A stretch of DNA of 64,000 bases from Stenotrophomonas maltophilia (GTDB taxonomy: Bacteria > Pseudomonadota > Gammaproteobacteria > Xanthomonadales > Xanthomonadaceae). Below the pieces are notes generated by a model. The model had not been told where the DNA came from and did not search any database. It was given only the letters and a program-made list of their open reading frames with translations. The position numbers were made by a program, and so were the translations under genes. Where the stretch lies: NCBI RefSeq assembly GCF_900186865.1, contig NZ_LT906480.1, positions 2,312,001-2,376,000 of the forward strand, written 5' to 3'. Each line of letters begins with the position of its first letter. The stretch's first letter is position 1. Below, piece by piece: positions 44,528 to 53,058 of this stretch.

Positions 44528-45445
44528 GTGGCAACGGCGACCCTGCTGTTGCCGGCACGCAGCCGCTTTGCCGCGGCTGCGCTGCCGGACGATGTGGCGC
44601 GCGCGCTTGGCCGCGCCACGACGGTGCAGGTCGCACCGGGTGAACGCGCGCAGCTGACGCGCCATTTCACGGTCGCCGCGCCGCAATGGCCGGTGGCCGC
44701 GTTGACCCGCCAGCGCGACGTCGGCGATGCCGCTGGCGCCAGCTGGCTGCGTGCCGATCCGGCCTGCATGGTGCCGGACATGCACGGCGCGCGGATGATG
44801 GCCTATGGCGAAACGCTGCGACCGACCCTGGCCGACTGCCTGGCCCTGCTGCCGGTGCTGCAGCCGTTGTTCGCCGATGCCGGATTCGTGCTCGACGCAC
44901 CGGACCCTTCGCGCTGGTACCTGCGCCTGCCGATCGACCTGGCCCTGCCGGACTTCGACAGTCCGGACGAGGTGCTGGGCGATGACCTGTTCTCGCACCT
45001 GCCGGAAGGCGAGGGCGGCCGCCGTTGGCGGGCGCTGATGACCGAAGCGCAGGTACTGCTGCACAACCATTCCTGGAACCAGCAGCGCGCCGCGCAGGGA
45101 CAACAGCCGATCAATTCGCTGTGGTTCTGGGGTGGTGGCGTGATGCCGGTATCGGTCAGCACGCCGCATGCGCAGGTGCGCAGCCGCGATGCGCTGCTGC
45201 AGGGCCTGGCTCTTGCGGCTGGCGTAGCCGTGGATGGCGAGCAGGCGGTCGATGCACTGGTTGATCTGCGCCAGCTGCGCTCGCTGCAGCAGCTCGGCAA
45301 CGATGCGATCCGTCCGCTGCTGGCCGCGCTGAAGCGCGGCGAGCTGCAGCGGCTGGTGCTGGATTTCGAGGACGGCCTGCAGTTCCAGCTGGATCGCGGA
45401 CAGCGCTGGCAGTTCTGGAAGAAGCCGCGCCAGCTTCACGACTGA
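44528..45445 (+). CDS. rpfE: RpfE-like protein
   Basis: Protein of 305 aa from a GTG at 44528, 4 nt after greA. I identify it from gene order (greA-rpfE-recJ in the Xanthomonas rpf region) and from its xanthomonad-type sequence; such proteins are sometimes annotated as phosphoglycerate mutase-like, COG4255. Recognisable blocks are DPACMVPDMHGARMMAYGE near residue 77 and QPINSLWFWGGGVMPV near 195. No signal peptide or membrane segment. Its biochemical role is unknown. A GGGGTC-type terminator hairpin follows. Confidence 0.78.
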   Translation: MATATLLLPARSRFAAAALPDDVARALGRATTVQVAPGERAQLTRHFTVAAPQWPVAALTRQRDVGDAAGASWLRADPACMVPDMHGARMMAYGETLRPTLADCLALLPVLQPLFADAGFVLDAPDPSRWYLRLPIDLALPDFDSPDEVLGDDLFSHLPEGEGGRRWRALMTEAQVLLHNHSWNQQRAAQGQQPINSLWFWGGGVMPVSVSTPHAQVRSRDALLQGLALAAGVAVDGEQAVDALVDLRQLRSLQQLGNDAIRPLLAALKRGELQRLVLDFEDGLQFQLDRGQRWQFWKKPRQLHD

Positions 45446-45463
45446 TCGGGGCCTCGGCCGAGC

Positions 45464-45510
45464 GGGGTCGGATCCGTTTTCCTAGGGAAAACGGCTCTGA
45501 CCCCATTTTG
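45464..45510 (+). terminator. GGGGTC-type hairpin terminator after rpfE
   Basis: Arms 45464-45482 and 45486-45504 pair over 19 positions with one G-U and one mismatch, around a tiny loop, followed by ATTTTG. It starts 18 nt after the rpfE stop. The GGGGTCAGAGCC-like arm recurs in degenerate form at 46864-46903. This and the repeats below occupy the 310-nt gap between the convergent rpfE and DUF1176 genes. Confidence 0.65.
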
Positions 45511-45530
45511 TCTATCGATATCTGAAAGAT

Positions 45531-45554
45531 GTGTCGACCAAGGTCGACACCTAC
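45531..45554. repeat. SMAG-type palindrome
   Basis: GTGTCGACC/GGTCGACAC stem (45531-45539/45542-45550) with CTAC at 45551-45554. It directly precedes the large structured repeat copy A. Confidence 0.8.
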
Positions 45555-45557
45555 CAG

Positions 45558-45750
45558 CAGCGGCGTGAACCTGTCGAAGGTGGGGCGGTGTCGGATTGCG
45601 GGGTGTCAGCCGCATGGATGCGGCTGCCAAGCCTACAGGGACGTACTTGCGGCGTCCCCGCAATCCGACACCGCCCCGCCAACCCACGGACTCCCCGCTG
45701 TTGCTGTTGCTTCGGATGTTGCTTCGGCAGGTGCAGGGCGCAGCCCTGCA
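45558..45750. repeat. Large structured intergenic repeat, copy A
   Basis: Reference copy of the unnamed structured element. Outer arms 45582-45603 and 45656-45677 are complementary at all 22 positions. The inner hairpin is AGCCGCAT-GG-ATGCGGCT (45608-45625). The conserved linker CCTACAGGGACGTACTTG follows, then the right arm, then a CTGTTGCTGTTGCTTCGG tract, and a trailing 8-bp hairpin TGCAGGGC/GCCCTGCA at 45732-45750, six nt from the DUF1176 stop codon. No convincing protein coding is seen in it. Confidence 0.85.
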
Positions 45751-45755
45751 AACAA

Positions 45756-46796
45756 TCACCTCACCGTGCTGACCACGGTCGGCAGCTGCCAATGCCCTCC
45801 CGCCACGCCGCGGCACTGCCCGGTGGTGAACTCGCCGCTCTTCACGAATCGCGCGCCATCCCACGCCCAGTCGTGGCCGGAGTAGCAGTCACCGATGCCG
45901 CGTCCACGGAAGCGCCCGCGCAGCGTCGCGTCATCGCGATCAAAGTCCTCCGCGTTGGAGGTCACGAACTTCGCCTGGTACGGCGCCTTGTCCTGCACTA
46001 CCCAGTAGCCGCTGCTGAAGTTGTAGGCACCCATGAAGCAGCTGGTGCTTGCCAGTACATGCTGGGCGTCCAGTCGCTGGATCTCGATCTCGTCTGTCCC
46101 ACCCTCGCTCAGGCGGCCGCACTCATCCGGCTTCGGCAGGCTGGCGATCAGTGCCTTGCGCAGGCCCGGTGCGTTCGCCAGTGCCGCGTCCGAGGCGCGC
46201 GGTGCCACCAGCGTGCCGCGCATGATCACTGGCACCGGCAACGCCGCAGGCACGCTCGCTTCAGCCTTGTCGCCACGCCGCACCAGCGCACCGGGCGTGC
46301 CCAGCCGGCCCTGGGCCTCGTCCATCTTCAGCAGTACGGCCGCTGCACCACTGTCGGAGATCGGCCACGCCTTGCCCTTGCCGTCGATGATGTCGATGCG
46401 TGCGTGGCGCGGCAGCGCGGCGACCAGCGCATCGGTCTGTCCCTGCTGCAGCAGTACTTGATCTCCGTCGCCGGTGTCGCGCACCGGGCCCAGGTCCTTG
46501 CCGTTCAGGCGCAGGCGCAGCGCCCCGGTCGGCGTCGCGCTTTCGCCATCCTCGCCATTGCGCAGCCGCGCGAGCACCTTCGTACCCGGGCCGCCCGCGC
46601 GTTCCAGCATCAGGCTGAGCAGATTGCCGGGTTGTTCTGGACTGTAGCCGGCGGCGCGGCAGGTGCGGGTGTTGTCGCAGGCCAGCGACCAGTCGTTGTG
46701 CTGGAACTGCACGCCGGCCTTCGGTTCGGGCGTGGCGGCGTGGGTGGCCGGGGCCAGGGCGAGGCCCAGCAGCGCGGGAAGGAGCGTGCGATGCAT
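45756..46796 (-). CDS. DUF1176 periplasmic protein
   Basis: Exported protein of 346 aa with signal peptide MHRTLLPALLGLALAPATHA. The pattern of an N-terminal WSLACDNTRTCRAAGYS (paired cysteines), a central hydrophobic repeat region and the C-terminal CFMGAYNFSSGYWV, RGIGDCYSGHDWAWDGARFV and GQCRGVAGGHWQLPTVVS matches DUF1176. Function unknown; disulfides are likely. It is divergent from recJ and lies between rpfE and recJ, which are adjacent in the classical rpf map, so it may be an insertion into that block. Confidence 0.8.
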   Translation of the reverse strand: MHRTLLPALLGLALAPATHAATPEPKAGVQFQHNDWSLACDNTRTCRAAGYSPEQPGNLLSLMLERAGGPGTKVLARLRNGEDGESATPTGALRLRLNGKDLGPVRDTGDGDQVLLQQGQTDALVAALPRHARIDIIDGKGKAWPISDSGAAAVLLKMDEAQGRLGTPGALVRRGDKAEASVPAALPVPVIMRGTLVAPRASDAALANAPGLRKALIASLPKPDECGRLSEGGTDEIEIQRLDAQHVLASTSCFMGAYNFSSGYWVVQDKAPYQAKFVTSNAEDFDRDDATLRGRFRGRGIGDCYSGHDWAWDGARFVKSGEFTTGQCRGVAGGHWQLPTVVSTVR

Positions 46797-46863
46797 GCGT
46801 TGAAGTCCATTTCCGGGCCGACAAGCATGGAAGATAGGCTGGCAGATTCCAAATGCCAGCGAT

Positions 46864-46903
46864 CGGGGTGGAGCCTTCTGCGGGCAGAGAGATCCGACCC
46901 CGC
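46864..46903. repeat. Degenerate GGGGTC-type hairpin
   Basis: CGGGGTGGAG near 46864 and its imperfect partner GATCCGACCCCG near 46890-46902 lie in the divergent DUF1176/recJ gap. The stem is weak and broken, so it looks like a decayed member of the family after rpfE. Confidence 0.4.
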
Positions 46904-46935
46904 GCTATCATGGGGATGTCTTCCGCAACCCGGCG

Positions 46936-48699
46936 ATGCCGATGTCCCTTGCCGCCGATGCTGCGCAGCCGTCCTCTGATACGCCGATGATCCGCCGCCG
47001 CGATGCGGTCGTACCCGGCAGCTGGCCAGACGGCACGCTGCCACTGCTGGCGCGACTCTATGCCAGCCGCGGCGCCGGTACGCCAGAGCTGGCACTGCCG
47101 AAGCTGGGCAGCCTCCACGCGCCGGAGCTGCTGACCGGCATCGATGATGCGGTGGGTCTGCTGATCGAGGCCATCGCCAACGACAAGCGCATCCTGGTGG
47201 TCGGCGATTTCGATTGCGATGGCGCCACCGCCTGTGCGGTCGGCGTGCGGGGCCTGCGCATGCTCGGCGCGCAACACGTCTTCCACGCGGTGCCGAACCG
47301 CATGGTGCACGGCTACGGCCTGTCACCTTCTCTGGTGGAGGAGCTGGCCGCGCTGCAGCCGGACCTGCTGGTCACGGTCGACCACGGCATCGCCTGCCAT
47401 GCGGGCGTGATCGCGGCCAAGGCGCGGGGCTGGCAGGTGCTGGTCACCGACCATCACCTTCCCGGGCCGCAGCTGCCGCCGGCCGATGTCATCGTCGATC
47501 CCAATCTCGACGGTGATGCGTTCCCCAGCAAATCGCTGGCCGGCGTCGGCGTGATCTTCTACGTGCTGATGGCCCTGCGCCGGCACATGCGCGAGGCCGG
47601 TGTCTTTGCCGATGGCAAGGGGCCGGACCTGACCACGCTGCTGGACCTGGTGGCGGTCGGCACCGTCGCCGACCTGGTGGTGCTGGATCCGAACAACCGG
47701 GCACTGGTCAGCGCGGGCCTGCGCCGTCTGCGCGCGGGGCAGGCCTGCGTCGGCCTGCGAGCGCTGATCGAAGCCAGCGGCCGTGATGCGGCGCGGCTGA
47801 CCGCCACCGACATCGGCTTCGCGCTCGGCCCGCGCCTGAATGCCGCGGGCCGGCTGGAAGACATGGCGCTGGGCATCGCGCTGTTGCTGACCGAAGACCC
47901 GCGCCAGGCGCGGGAGATCGCGCAGACGCTGGAGCAGATCAACTCGGAACGCCGCGCGGTGCAGCAGGCGATGACCGATGACGCCGAGCAGGCGTTGACC
48001 CGCGTGGTGCTGGACATGGCCGGTCAGCGACCGGTGGCGGCCTGCCTGTTCGATGCCGACTGGCATCCAGGCGTGGTCGGCCTGGTCGCATCGAAAATGA
48101 AGGATCGCCTGCATCGCCCGGTGATCGCCTTCGCCCCGGCCGAACCCGGCGCCGACACCCTGCGCGGCTCGGCGCGCTCCATTCCCGGCCTGCACATCCG
48201 TGACGCGCTGGCGTTGGTCGATGCGCGCCATCCGGGCCTGATCGAGCGCTTCGGTGGGCATGCCATGGCGGCCGGGCTGAGCATGCGGCTGGATCACGTC
48301 GATGACTTCAAGGCCGCCTTCGTCGCCGTGGTGCTGGAGATGCTCGATCCGGCCGCATTGCAGCAGCAGGTGCTCAGTGACGGCGAACTGGCCGCCGACG
48401 AGCTGGACCATCGCCACGCCGATGCGCTGCGCCTGGCCGGGCCGTGGGGCCAGGGTTTCCCCGAGCCACTGTTCGACGGCCACTTTGAAGTGGCCAACTG
48501 GCGCGTTCTGAAGGAACGCCACCTCAAGCTGGAGCTGCGCCTGCCCGGCGTGCCCGGCACCATCAATGCCATCCATTTCGGCGGCTGGCACGGCAATGCG
48601 CCTGGCCGCCACGTGCACCTCGCCTACCGCTTGGCCTGCGACGACTACCGTGGCGGCAGCGCCATCCAGCTGATCATCGAACACTGCCTGCCCGCCTAG
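46936..48699 (+). CDS. recJ: Single-stranded-DNA-specific exonuclease RecJ
   Basis: 5'-3' ssDNA exonuclease of 587 aa acting in recombination and mismatch repair. DHH-phosphoesterase motifs are clear: LVVGDFDCDGATAC near residue 90, VTVDHGIACH near 150, and VTDHHLPG near 172; the DHHA1 part carries IERFGGHAMAAGLSM near 435. A C-terminal OB-fold domain follows. The start could be 46936 or a downstream ATG at 46942 or 46987. An inverted-repeat terminator begins right after the stop. Confidence 0.94.
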   Translation: MPMSLAADAAQPSSDTPMIRRRDAVVPGSWPDGTLPLLARLYASRGAGTPELALPKLGSLHAPELLTGIDDAVGLLIEAIANDKRILVVGDFDCDGATACAVGVRGLRMLGAQHVFHAVPNRMVHGYGLSPSLVEELAALQPDLLVTVDHGIACHAGVIAAKARGWQVLVTDHHLPGPQLPPADVIVDPNLDGDAFPSKSLAGVGVIFYVLMALRRHMREAGVFADGKGPDLTTLLDLVAVGTVADLVVLDPNNRALVSAGLRRLRAGQACVGLRALIEASGRDAARLTATDIGFALGPRLNAAGRLEDMALGIALLLTEDPRQAREIAQTLEQINSERRAVQQAMTDDAEQALTRVVLDMAGQRPVAACLFDADWHPGVVGLVASKMKDRLHRPVIAFAPAEPGADTLRGSARSIPGLHIRDALALVDARHPGLIERFGGHAMAAGLSMRLDHVDDFKAAFVAVVLEMLDPAALQQQVLSDGELAADELDHRHADALRLAGPWGQGFPEPLFDGHFEVANWRVLKERHLKLELRLPGVPGTINAIHFGGWHGNAPGRHVHLAYRLACDDYRGGSAIQLIIEHCLPA

Positions 48700-48775
48700 A
48701 AAAAGGGGACGGAGGGGATTAAGCCGCTTTTGCCTTGTTGGCCAATTGCGACTTAATCCCCTCCGTCCCCTTTTT
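48700..48775 (+). terminator. Inverted-repeat terminator after recJ
   Basis: Arms 48700-48723 and 48752-48775 pair over 24 bases without mismatch, extended after one mismatch by 3 more pairs; the 3' arm ends in T5. It begins on the base after the recJ stop codon. The core is the same as in the 17311-17386 repeat, while the loop-proximal bases differ. Confidence 0.8.
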
Positions 48776-48843
48776 GGGGCCCCGCCAACCCCGTTACGGT
48801 TGCTGGTGCGTTCAACGATCCACGATCCCACTGGAGTCCGGTC

Positions 48844-51756
48844 ATGGTCTTCGCCCGTTGCTGCACCGTGTTGTTGCTGGCCCTTGTGGCCTGGCCCGCT
48901 GGCGCGCAGTCGCCGCTGATCTCCCGGCCGCAGGCCAGCACGCCGTTGCTGATTGCCCCGGCTGCCGAGCAGGCGGTCCGACTGCGACACGCCCGCATCG
49001 AAGGCGAGGTCCAGGCCGGCGTTGCCCAGACCCGGATCACCTTGGAATTCCACAACCCAAACCGTCGTGTGCTGGAGGGTGAGCTGCAGTTCCCGCTGGC
49101 TGATGGCCAGCAGATCACCGGCTTCGCGCTGGATATCAACGGCGAGATGCGTGACGCGGTGCCGGTGGCCAAGGACCGCGGCCGCCAGGTGTTCGAGGAA
49201 ATCGCCCGCCGTGGTGTCGATCCGGGCCTGCTGGAACAGACCGCCGGCAACCAGTTCCGCCTGCGCGTCTACCCGCTGCCGGCCGGTGGCAGTCGGCGTG
49301 TGCAGCTGGTGATCCGCGAACCGCTGGCCTTCGCCGGCCAAGGCTGGCAGTGGACGCTGCCGCTGCAGTTCGCCGCCGGTGCAGCCTCGGTTGAACTGAA
49401 GGTGCATGCTCCCGACGCGGCCACCGCAGGTACTGCGCCATTCCGCATCAGCGCGGGCCAGCTGCAGTGGCAGGGCAAGGGTGCGCAGCTGCCGAAGCAA
49501 CTCCAGTGGAACCTGCCGGCAGCCCGCCACGCACAGGTGCAGGTGGCGCCCTGGCAGGATGGGCACTACCTGTTGGCACAGCTGCCGGTGGCGGCCAGCA
49601 GTACACCCCGCACGTTGCCGAGCGAGATCGGCCTGCTGTGGGACGGCTCCGGTTCGGCGGGGCAGCGCGATCGCACACGTGAGTTCGCCCTGCTGGATCG
49701 CTATTTCGCAGCGCTGGGTGACGGCACCGTGGCCTTGACCGTGCTGCGTGATCGCGCTGAACCGGTGCGTCGCTTCCGCATCCGCGCCGGCAACTGGAGT
49801 GAGCTGCGCGCAGCACTGCAGGCGGTGCGCCCGGACGGTGCCAGCGCGCTGGCGCAGTGGCAGTCGCAGCCGGGCGTGAAGGAGTACCTGCTGGTCAGCG
49901 ATGGGCTGTTGACCTACGGGCCGGAACAGCTGCCGGCGATGGCGCCGGATCAACGCCTGTTTGCGGTCAGCAGCGCCGGTGCGCGCACCGATGCCGTGCG
50001 ACTGCGTGGTTGGACCGAAGCGCGTGGCGGCCGCTTCGTTGCGCTGGGCGAGGATGTTGATGCGGCGGCGCGCGAGCTGCTGTCGTCGCCGCTGGATGTG
50101 CAGGTCGATGCGGGGCGCGGCGTGCAGGACGTGGTGATCGATCGTCGCAGTGAAGCCCAGGGCTGGCTGTGGCTGCACGCACGACTGGCGGCCGACGGAG
50201 TGCCGATGCGGGTGCGCGTGGGTGGCGGCGAATGGCAGGCGCTGCCCGCCACGCAGAAGAGCAACGACGGAGAACTGCTGGCGGGCTTGTGGGCGCAGGC
50301 GCGCCTGCAGCAGCTGGCCGCCGACCGCCGTGGCAACCGCGAGGCGATGCAGCGGCTGTCGCAGCAGTTTGGCCTGGTCGGCCCGGACACCTCGCTGATC
50401 GTGCTGGAGACGTTGGAGGACTACCTGCGCTATGCGATCCGCCCTTCGGGCACGCTGCGCGCCGGGTACGACGCCAGGTTTGCAGTGCAGGTAAGAGATC
50501 GCGCCGCTGCTGATCGCCAGCGCCTGGATGAGGTGGCGGCACGCTGGAAGGAGCGCCAGCAGTGGTGGAGCCGCAGCTGGCCGAAGGGTGTGCCACCGCA
50601 GGCGAAGGGCGGGGCACTGGAAGTGGCCTCGGCGGACCATGCGATGGAATCGGCGCCGGTGGCAATGCTCGCCGCGCCGGCCCCTGCGGCACCGCCCGCC
50701 CCGGCACCGATGGCCGCCGCCGCCGAGCAGCGCATGGAAGCCAACAGCGCGCGTGCACGTCGCTCGGCGCCTGCATCGAACAAGGCCCTGGATTCAATTA
50801 CGGTCACTGGTGGCCGTGTCGCTGCGCCCGCTGCCGCCAACGAGGGCGAGCTCGGTATCCAGCTGGCGGCCTGGCAGCCGGACTCGGCCATCGCCCGGCG
50901 CCTGCGCCAGGGCCCGGCGTCGGAACTGTATGACCGCTACCTGGCCGAGCGCGATGCGCATGCCGACAGCAGCGCGTTCTTCCTCGACGTGGCCGACCTG
51001 CTGCTGGAGCAGGGTCAGCGCGACCTGGCACTGCGCGTGCTGTCCAACCTGGCCGAGATGGACCTGGACAACCGCCACCTGCTGCGCGTGCTCGGTTACC
51101 GGCTGATGCAGGCTGATGCCCCCGCACTGGCGGTGCCGGTGTTCGAGCAGGTGCTGGCGATGGGCCAGGAAGAGCCGCAGAGCTTCCGCGACCTGGGCCT
51201 TGCACTGGCCGCGGCCGGCAAGCCGCAGCAGGCGCTGGCGCCGCTGTACCAGGTGGTTGTGCGGCCGTGGGACAGCCGTTTCGATGGCATCGCCCTGATC
51301 GCACTGGATGAACTGACCAACCTGGTGGCCCGCAGCACGCCCCGGCTGGATACCACCAGCATCGACCCGCGCCTGCTGCAGGCAATGCCGCTGGACCTGC
51401 GCGTGGTGCTGTCGTGGGATGCCGACAACAGCGACATGGATCTGTGGGTGACCGACCCGAACGGCGAGCGCGCGTACTACGGCAACCGCCTGACCTACCA
51501 GGGTGGGCAGATGTCGCAGGACTTCACCGGCGGCTATGGCCCCGAGCAGTTCTCCCTGCGCAACGCCAAGCCGGGCAAGTACAAGGTGGAAGCGAACTAC
51601 TTCGGAAGCCGCCAGCAGCTGGTGACCGGTGCGACGACCCTGATGCTGCGCTTGACCACCCATTGGGGCACGGCCAAGCAGAAGGACCAGATGGTGACGA
51701 TGCGCCTGAAGGATCGCGCCGAAACCGTGCTGGTGGGCGAGTTCGAGGTGCGTTGA
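48844..51756 (+). CDS. VIT/VWA/DUF2135 multidomain secreted protein
   Basis: Exported protein of 970 aa with signal peptide VFARCCTVLLLALVAWPAGA. The N-terminal VIT domain (LRHARIEGEVQAGVAQTRIT and QVFEEIARRGVDPGLLEQ) is followed by a VWA-like domain with MIDAS motif DGSGS near residue 263. A Pro/Ala-rich linker precedes TITVTGGR-like text, then TPR-like helices (VADLLLEQGQRDLALRVL near 715). The C-terminus is a YfaP/DUF2135 domain (LSWDADNSDMDLWVTDPNGE near 855). Such proteins resemble inter-alpha-trypsin inhibitor heavy chains; function is unknown, surface adhesion is one guess. Confidence 0.82.
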   Translation: MVFARCCTVLLLALVAWPAGAQSPLISRPQASTPLLIAPAAEQAVRLRHARIEGEVQAGVAQTRITLEFHNPNRRVLEGELQFPLADGQQITGFALDINGEMRDAVPVAKDRGRQVFEEIARRGVDPGLLEQTAGNQFRLRVYPLPAGGSRRVQLVIREPLAFAGQGWQWTLPLQFAAGAASVELKVHAPDAATAGTAPFRISAGQLQWQGKGAQLPKQLQWNLPAARHAQVQVAPWQDGHYLLAQLPVAASSTPRTLPSEIGLLWDGSGSAGQRDRTREFALLDRYFAALGDGTVALTVLRDRAEPVRRFRIRAGNWSELRAALQAVRPDGASALAQWQSQPGVKEYLLVSDGLLTYGPEQLPAMAPDQRLFAVSSAGARTDAVRLRGWTEARGGRFVALGEDVDAAARELLSSPLDVQVDAGRGVQDVVIDRRSEAQGWLWLHARLAADGVPMRVRVGGGEWQALPATQKSNDGELLAGLWAQARLQQLAADRRGNREAMQRLSQQFGLVGPDTSLIVLETLEDYLRYAIRPSGTLRAGYDARFAVQVRDRAAADRQRLDEVAARWKERQQWWSRSWPKGVPPQAKGGALEVASADHAMESAPVAMLAAPAPAAPPAPAPMAAAAEQRMEANSARARRSAPASNKALDSITVTGGRVAAPAAANEGELGIQLAAWQPDSAIARRLRQGPASELYDRYLAERDAHADSSAFFLDVADLLLEQGQRDLALRVLSNLAEMDLDNRHLLRVLGYRLMQADAPALAVPVFEQVLAMGQEEPQSFRDLGLALAAAGKPQQALAPLYQVVVRPWDSRFDGIALIALDELTNLVARSTPRLDTTSIDPRLLQAMPLDLRVVLSWDADNSDMDLWVTDPNGERAYYGNRLTYQGGQMSQDFTGGYGPEQFSLRNAKPGKYKVEANYFGSRQQLVTGATTLMLRLTTHWGTAKQKDQMVTMRLKDRAETVLVGEFEVR

Positions 51757-51772
51757 CCGCTCGGACGTCCGC

Positions 51773-51863
51773 GTAGCGTCGAGCTTGCTCGACTGCTTTG
51801 ATGTAGAGCCGGGGCCATGCCCGGCTCACGGCACAGGCAGCCGAGCCTCGGTGCGGCGCTACA
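51773..51863. repeat. SMAG-type palindrome cluster
   Basis: Two direct units, GTAG at 51773-51776 with stem 51778-51784/51787-51793 and GTAG at 51803-51806 with stem 51807-51813/51820-51826, followed by a degenerate facing unit ending in CTAC near 51860. It fills the gap between convergent genes and runs to the acyltransferase stop. Confidence 0.7.
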
Positions 51864-53058
51864 ACGCCACGGTGCGCGCCTTTGACGCCGCTGGCGGATC
51901 GGCACGCAGGCCGAACAGGGGCCGCAGCCAGCGGCAGCGACGGATCAGCAGCTCGTGGATCAGCAGGCAGCCGCCGACGGTGCCGCCCAGCAGCAGTGCC
52001 GGTTCCAGCCATGGGTCCAGCTGCAGCGGTCTGAGCCAGAACAACAGCACGATGATCAGGCTCTGGTGCAGCATGTACCACGGATAGATCGCCTCGGTGC
52101 AGTACGGCAGCCAGCGGAACGGGCGGTCGAGGAAGACCTTTCCCCAGCCGAGGATGGCCAGCAGCGCGGTCCAGACGTACAGCGACTGGCTGGCCCGGCC
52201 CTGCAGGTCCCAGAACGGTTCGGGCCATTGCCGCAGCGGTGAGTCGGCGGGCAGCACCTGGCCGAGGATGCGCAACCCCAGATACCAGCCAACGGCAGCA
52301 AGCGCCAGCCACAGCGTGGTGCGGCGCAGGGCGACCACGCGCTGCCAGAACACCGGCTCACGACCCAGCAGGTAGCCGGCCAGGAATACCGTTGCGTACT
52401 TCGCGTGCTGGTACCAGTCGCTGAGCAGGGCATTGGTGGACGGGTAGATCGGCTCCAGCCAGATCACCCAGGCCAGCAGCAGGGCGGACGGAAGGCCGAT
52501 CAGCAGCATCGGCGATGCTGCGCAGAACGCCACCGCGCGGCGCACCACCGCCGTTCCCAGCAACGGCATCAACAGGGCCAGTGCCAGCGTGTAGTTCCAG
52601 AGATACGCCAGGTACCACAGATGGTTCCAGGTGATGCCGTACTGCCAACCGGCGAAACTCCCTTCCGGCCACGGCCGCACCTGCCAATAGCGCAGCAGGA
52701 AGTGGCCGAAGCCGGGTGCCACGTGGCCGTTGGCTACGCCTTCGCAGTAGGGCTGGATCGGCACGATCACGAACATGCCGAACAGCAGCGGCAGCAGCAG
52801 CCGCCAGGTGCGCAGGCCGGCGAAGCGCAGCAACCTGCCTTCCGGCCGCATCAGCGCGATGGCGATACCCGAGATCAGGAACAGCAGCGACATCCGCCAG
52901 CGGTTGACGAACAGCATCGGCCACTGCAGCCATTCGGCGGTATGCACGCTCTTGAGGTGAAAGCCCCAGTCGTCCACGTAGGCCATGGCGGTGTGGTAGA
53001 GGATCAGCAGAGCGAAGGCGAACACGCGCAGGGCGTCGATGTCGTAGCGTCGGGGCAT
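51859..53058 (-). CDS. Acyltransferase-3 family membrane protein
   Basis: Integral membrane acyltransferase of 399 aa started at the ATG at 53058 (MPRRYDIDALRVFAFALLILYHTAMAYVD), with about ten TM helices. The early RVFAFALLILYHTAM supplies the conserved histidine of the family and is followed by RWRMSLLFLISGIAI. Members O-acylate cell-surface sugars or glucans (OpgC-like). The specific acceptor is unknown. It is divergent from rpfD across 163 nt and is not part of the classical rpf order. Confidence 0.8.
   Translation of the reverse strand: MPRRYDIDALRVFAFALLILYHTAMAYVDDWGFHLKSVHTAEWLQWPMLFVNRWRMSLLFLISGIAIALMRPEGRLLRFAGLRTWRLLLPLLFGMFVIVPIQPYCEGVANGHVAPGFGHFLLRYWQVRPWPEGSFAGWQYGITWNHLWYLAYLWNYTLALALLMPLLGTAVVRRAVAFCAASPMLLIGLPSALLLAWVIWLEPIYPSTNALLSDWYQHAKYATVFLAGYLLGREPVFWQRVVALRRTTLWLALAAVGWYLGLRILGQVLPADSPLRQWPEPFWDLQGRASQSLYVWTALLAILGWGKVFLDRPFRWLPYCTEAIYPWYMLHQSLIIVLLFWLRPLQLDPWLEPALLLGGTVGGCLLIHELLIRRCRWLRPLFGLRADPPAASKARTVAL

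Noticed and set aside
45615..45800. A reading frame beginning ATGGATGC inside each large structured repeat (MDAAAKP..., MDGAIEP..., MDAATEL...) is open through the element in all four copies.
   Set aside because: Differences between copies are not codon-like, arm changes follow base-pairing instead of synonymous positions, and C-termini are low-complexity Leu or Val/Ala runs from the CTGTTG tract. I treat these as chance frames in GC-rich structured DNA, though translation is not excluded.
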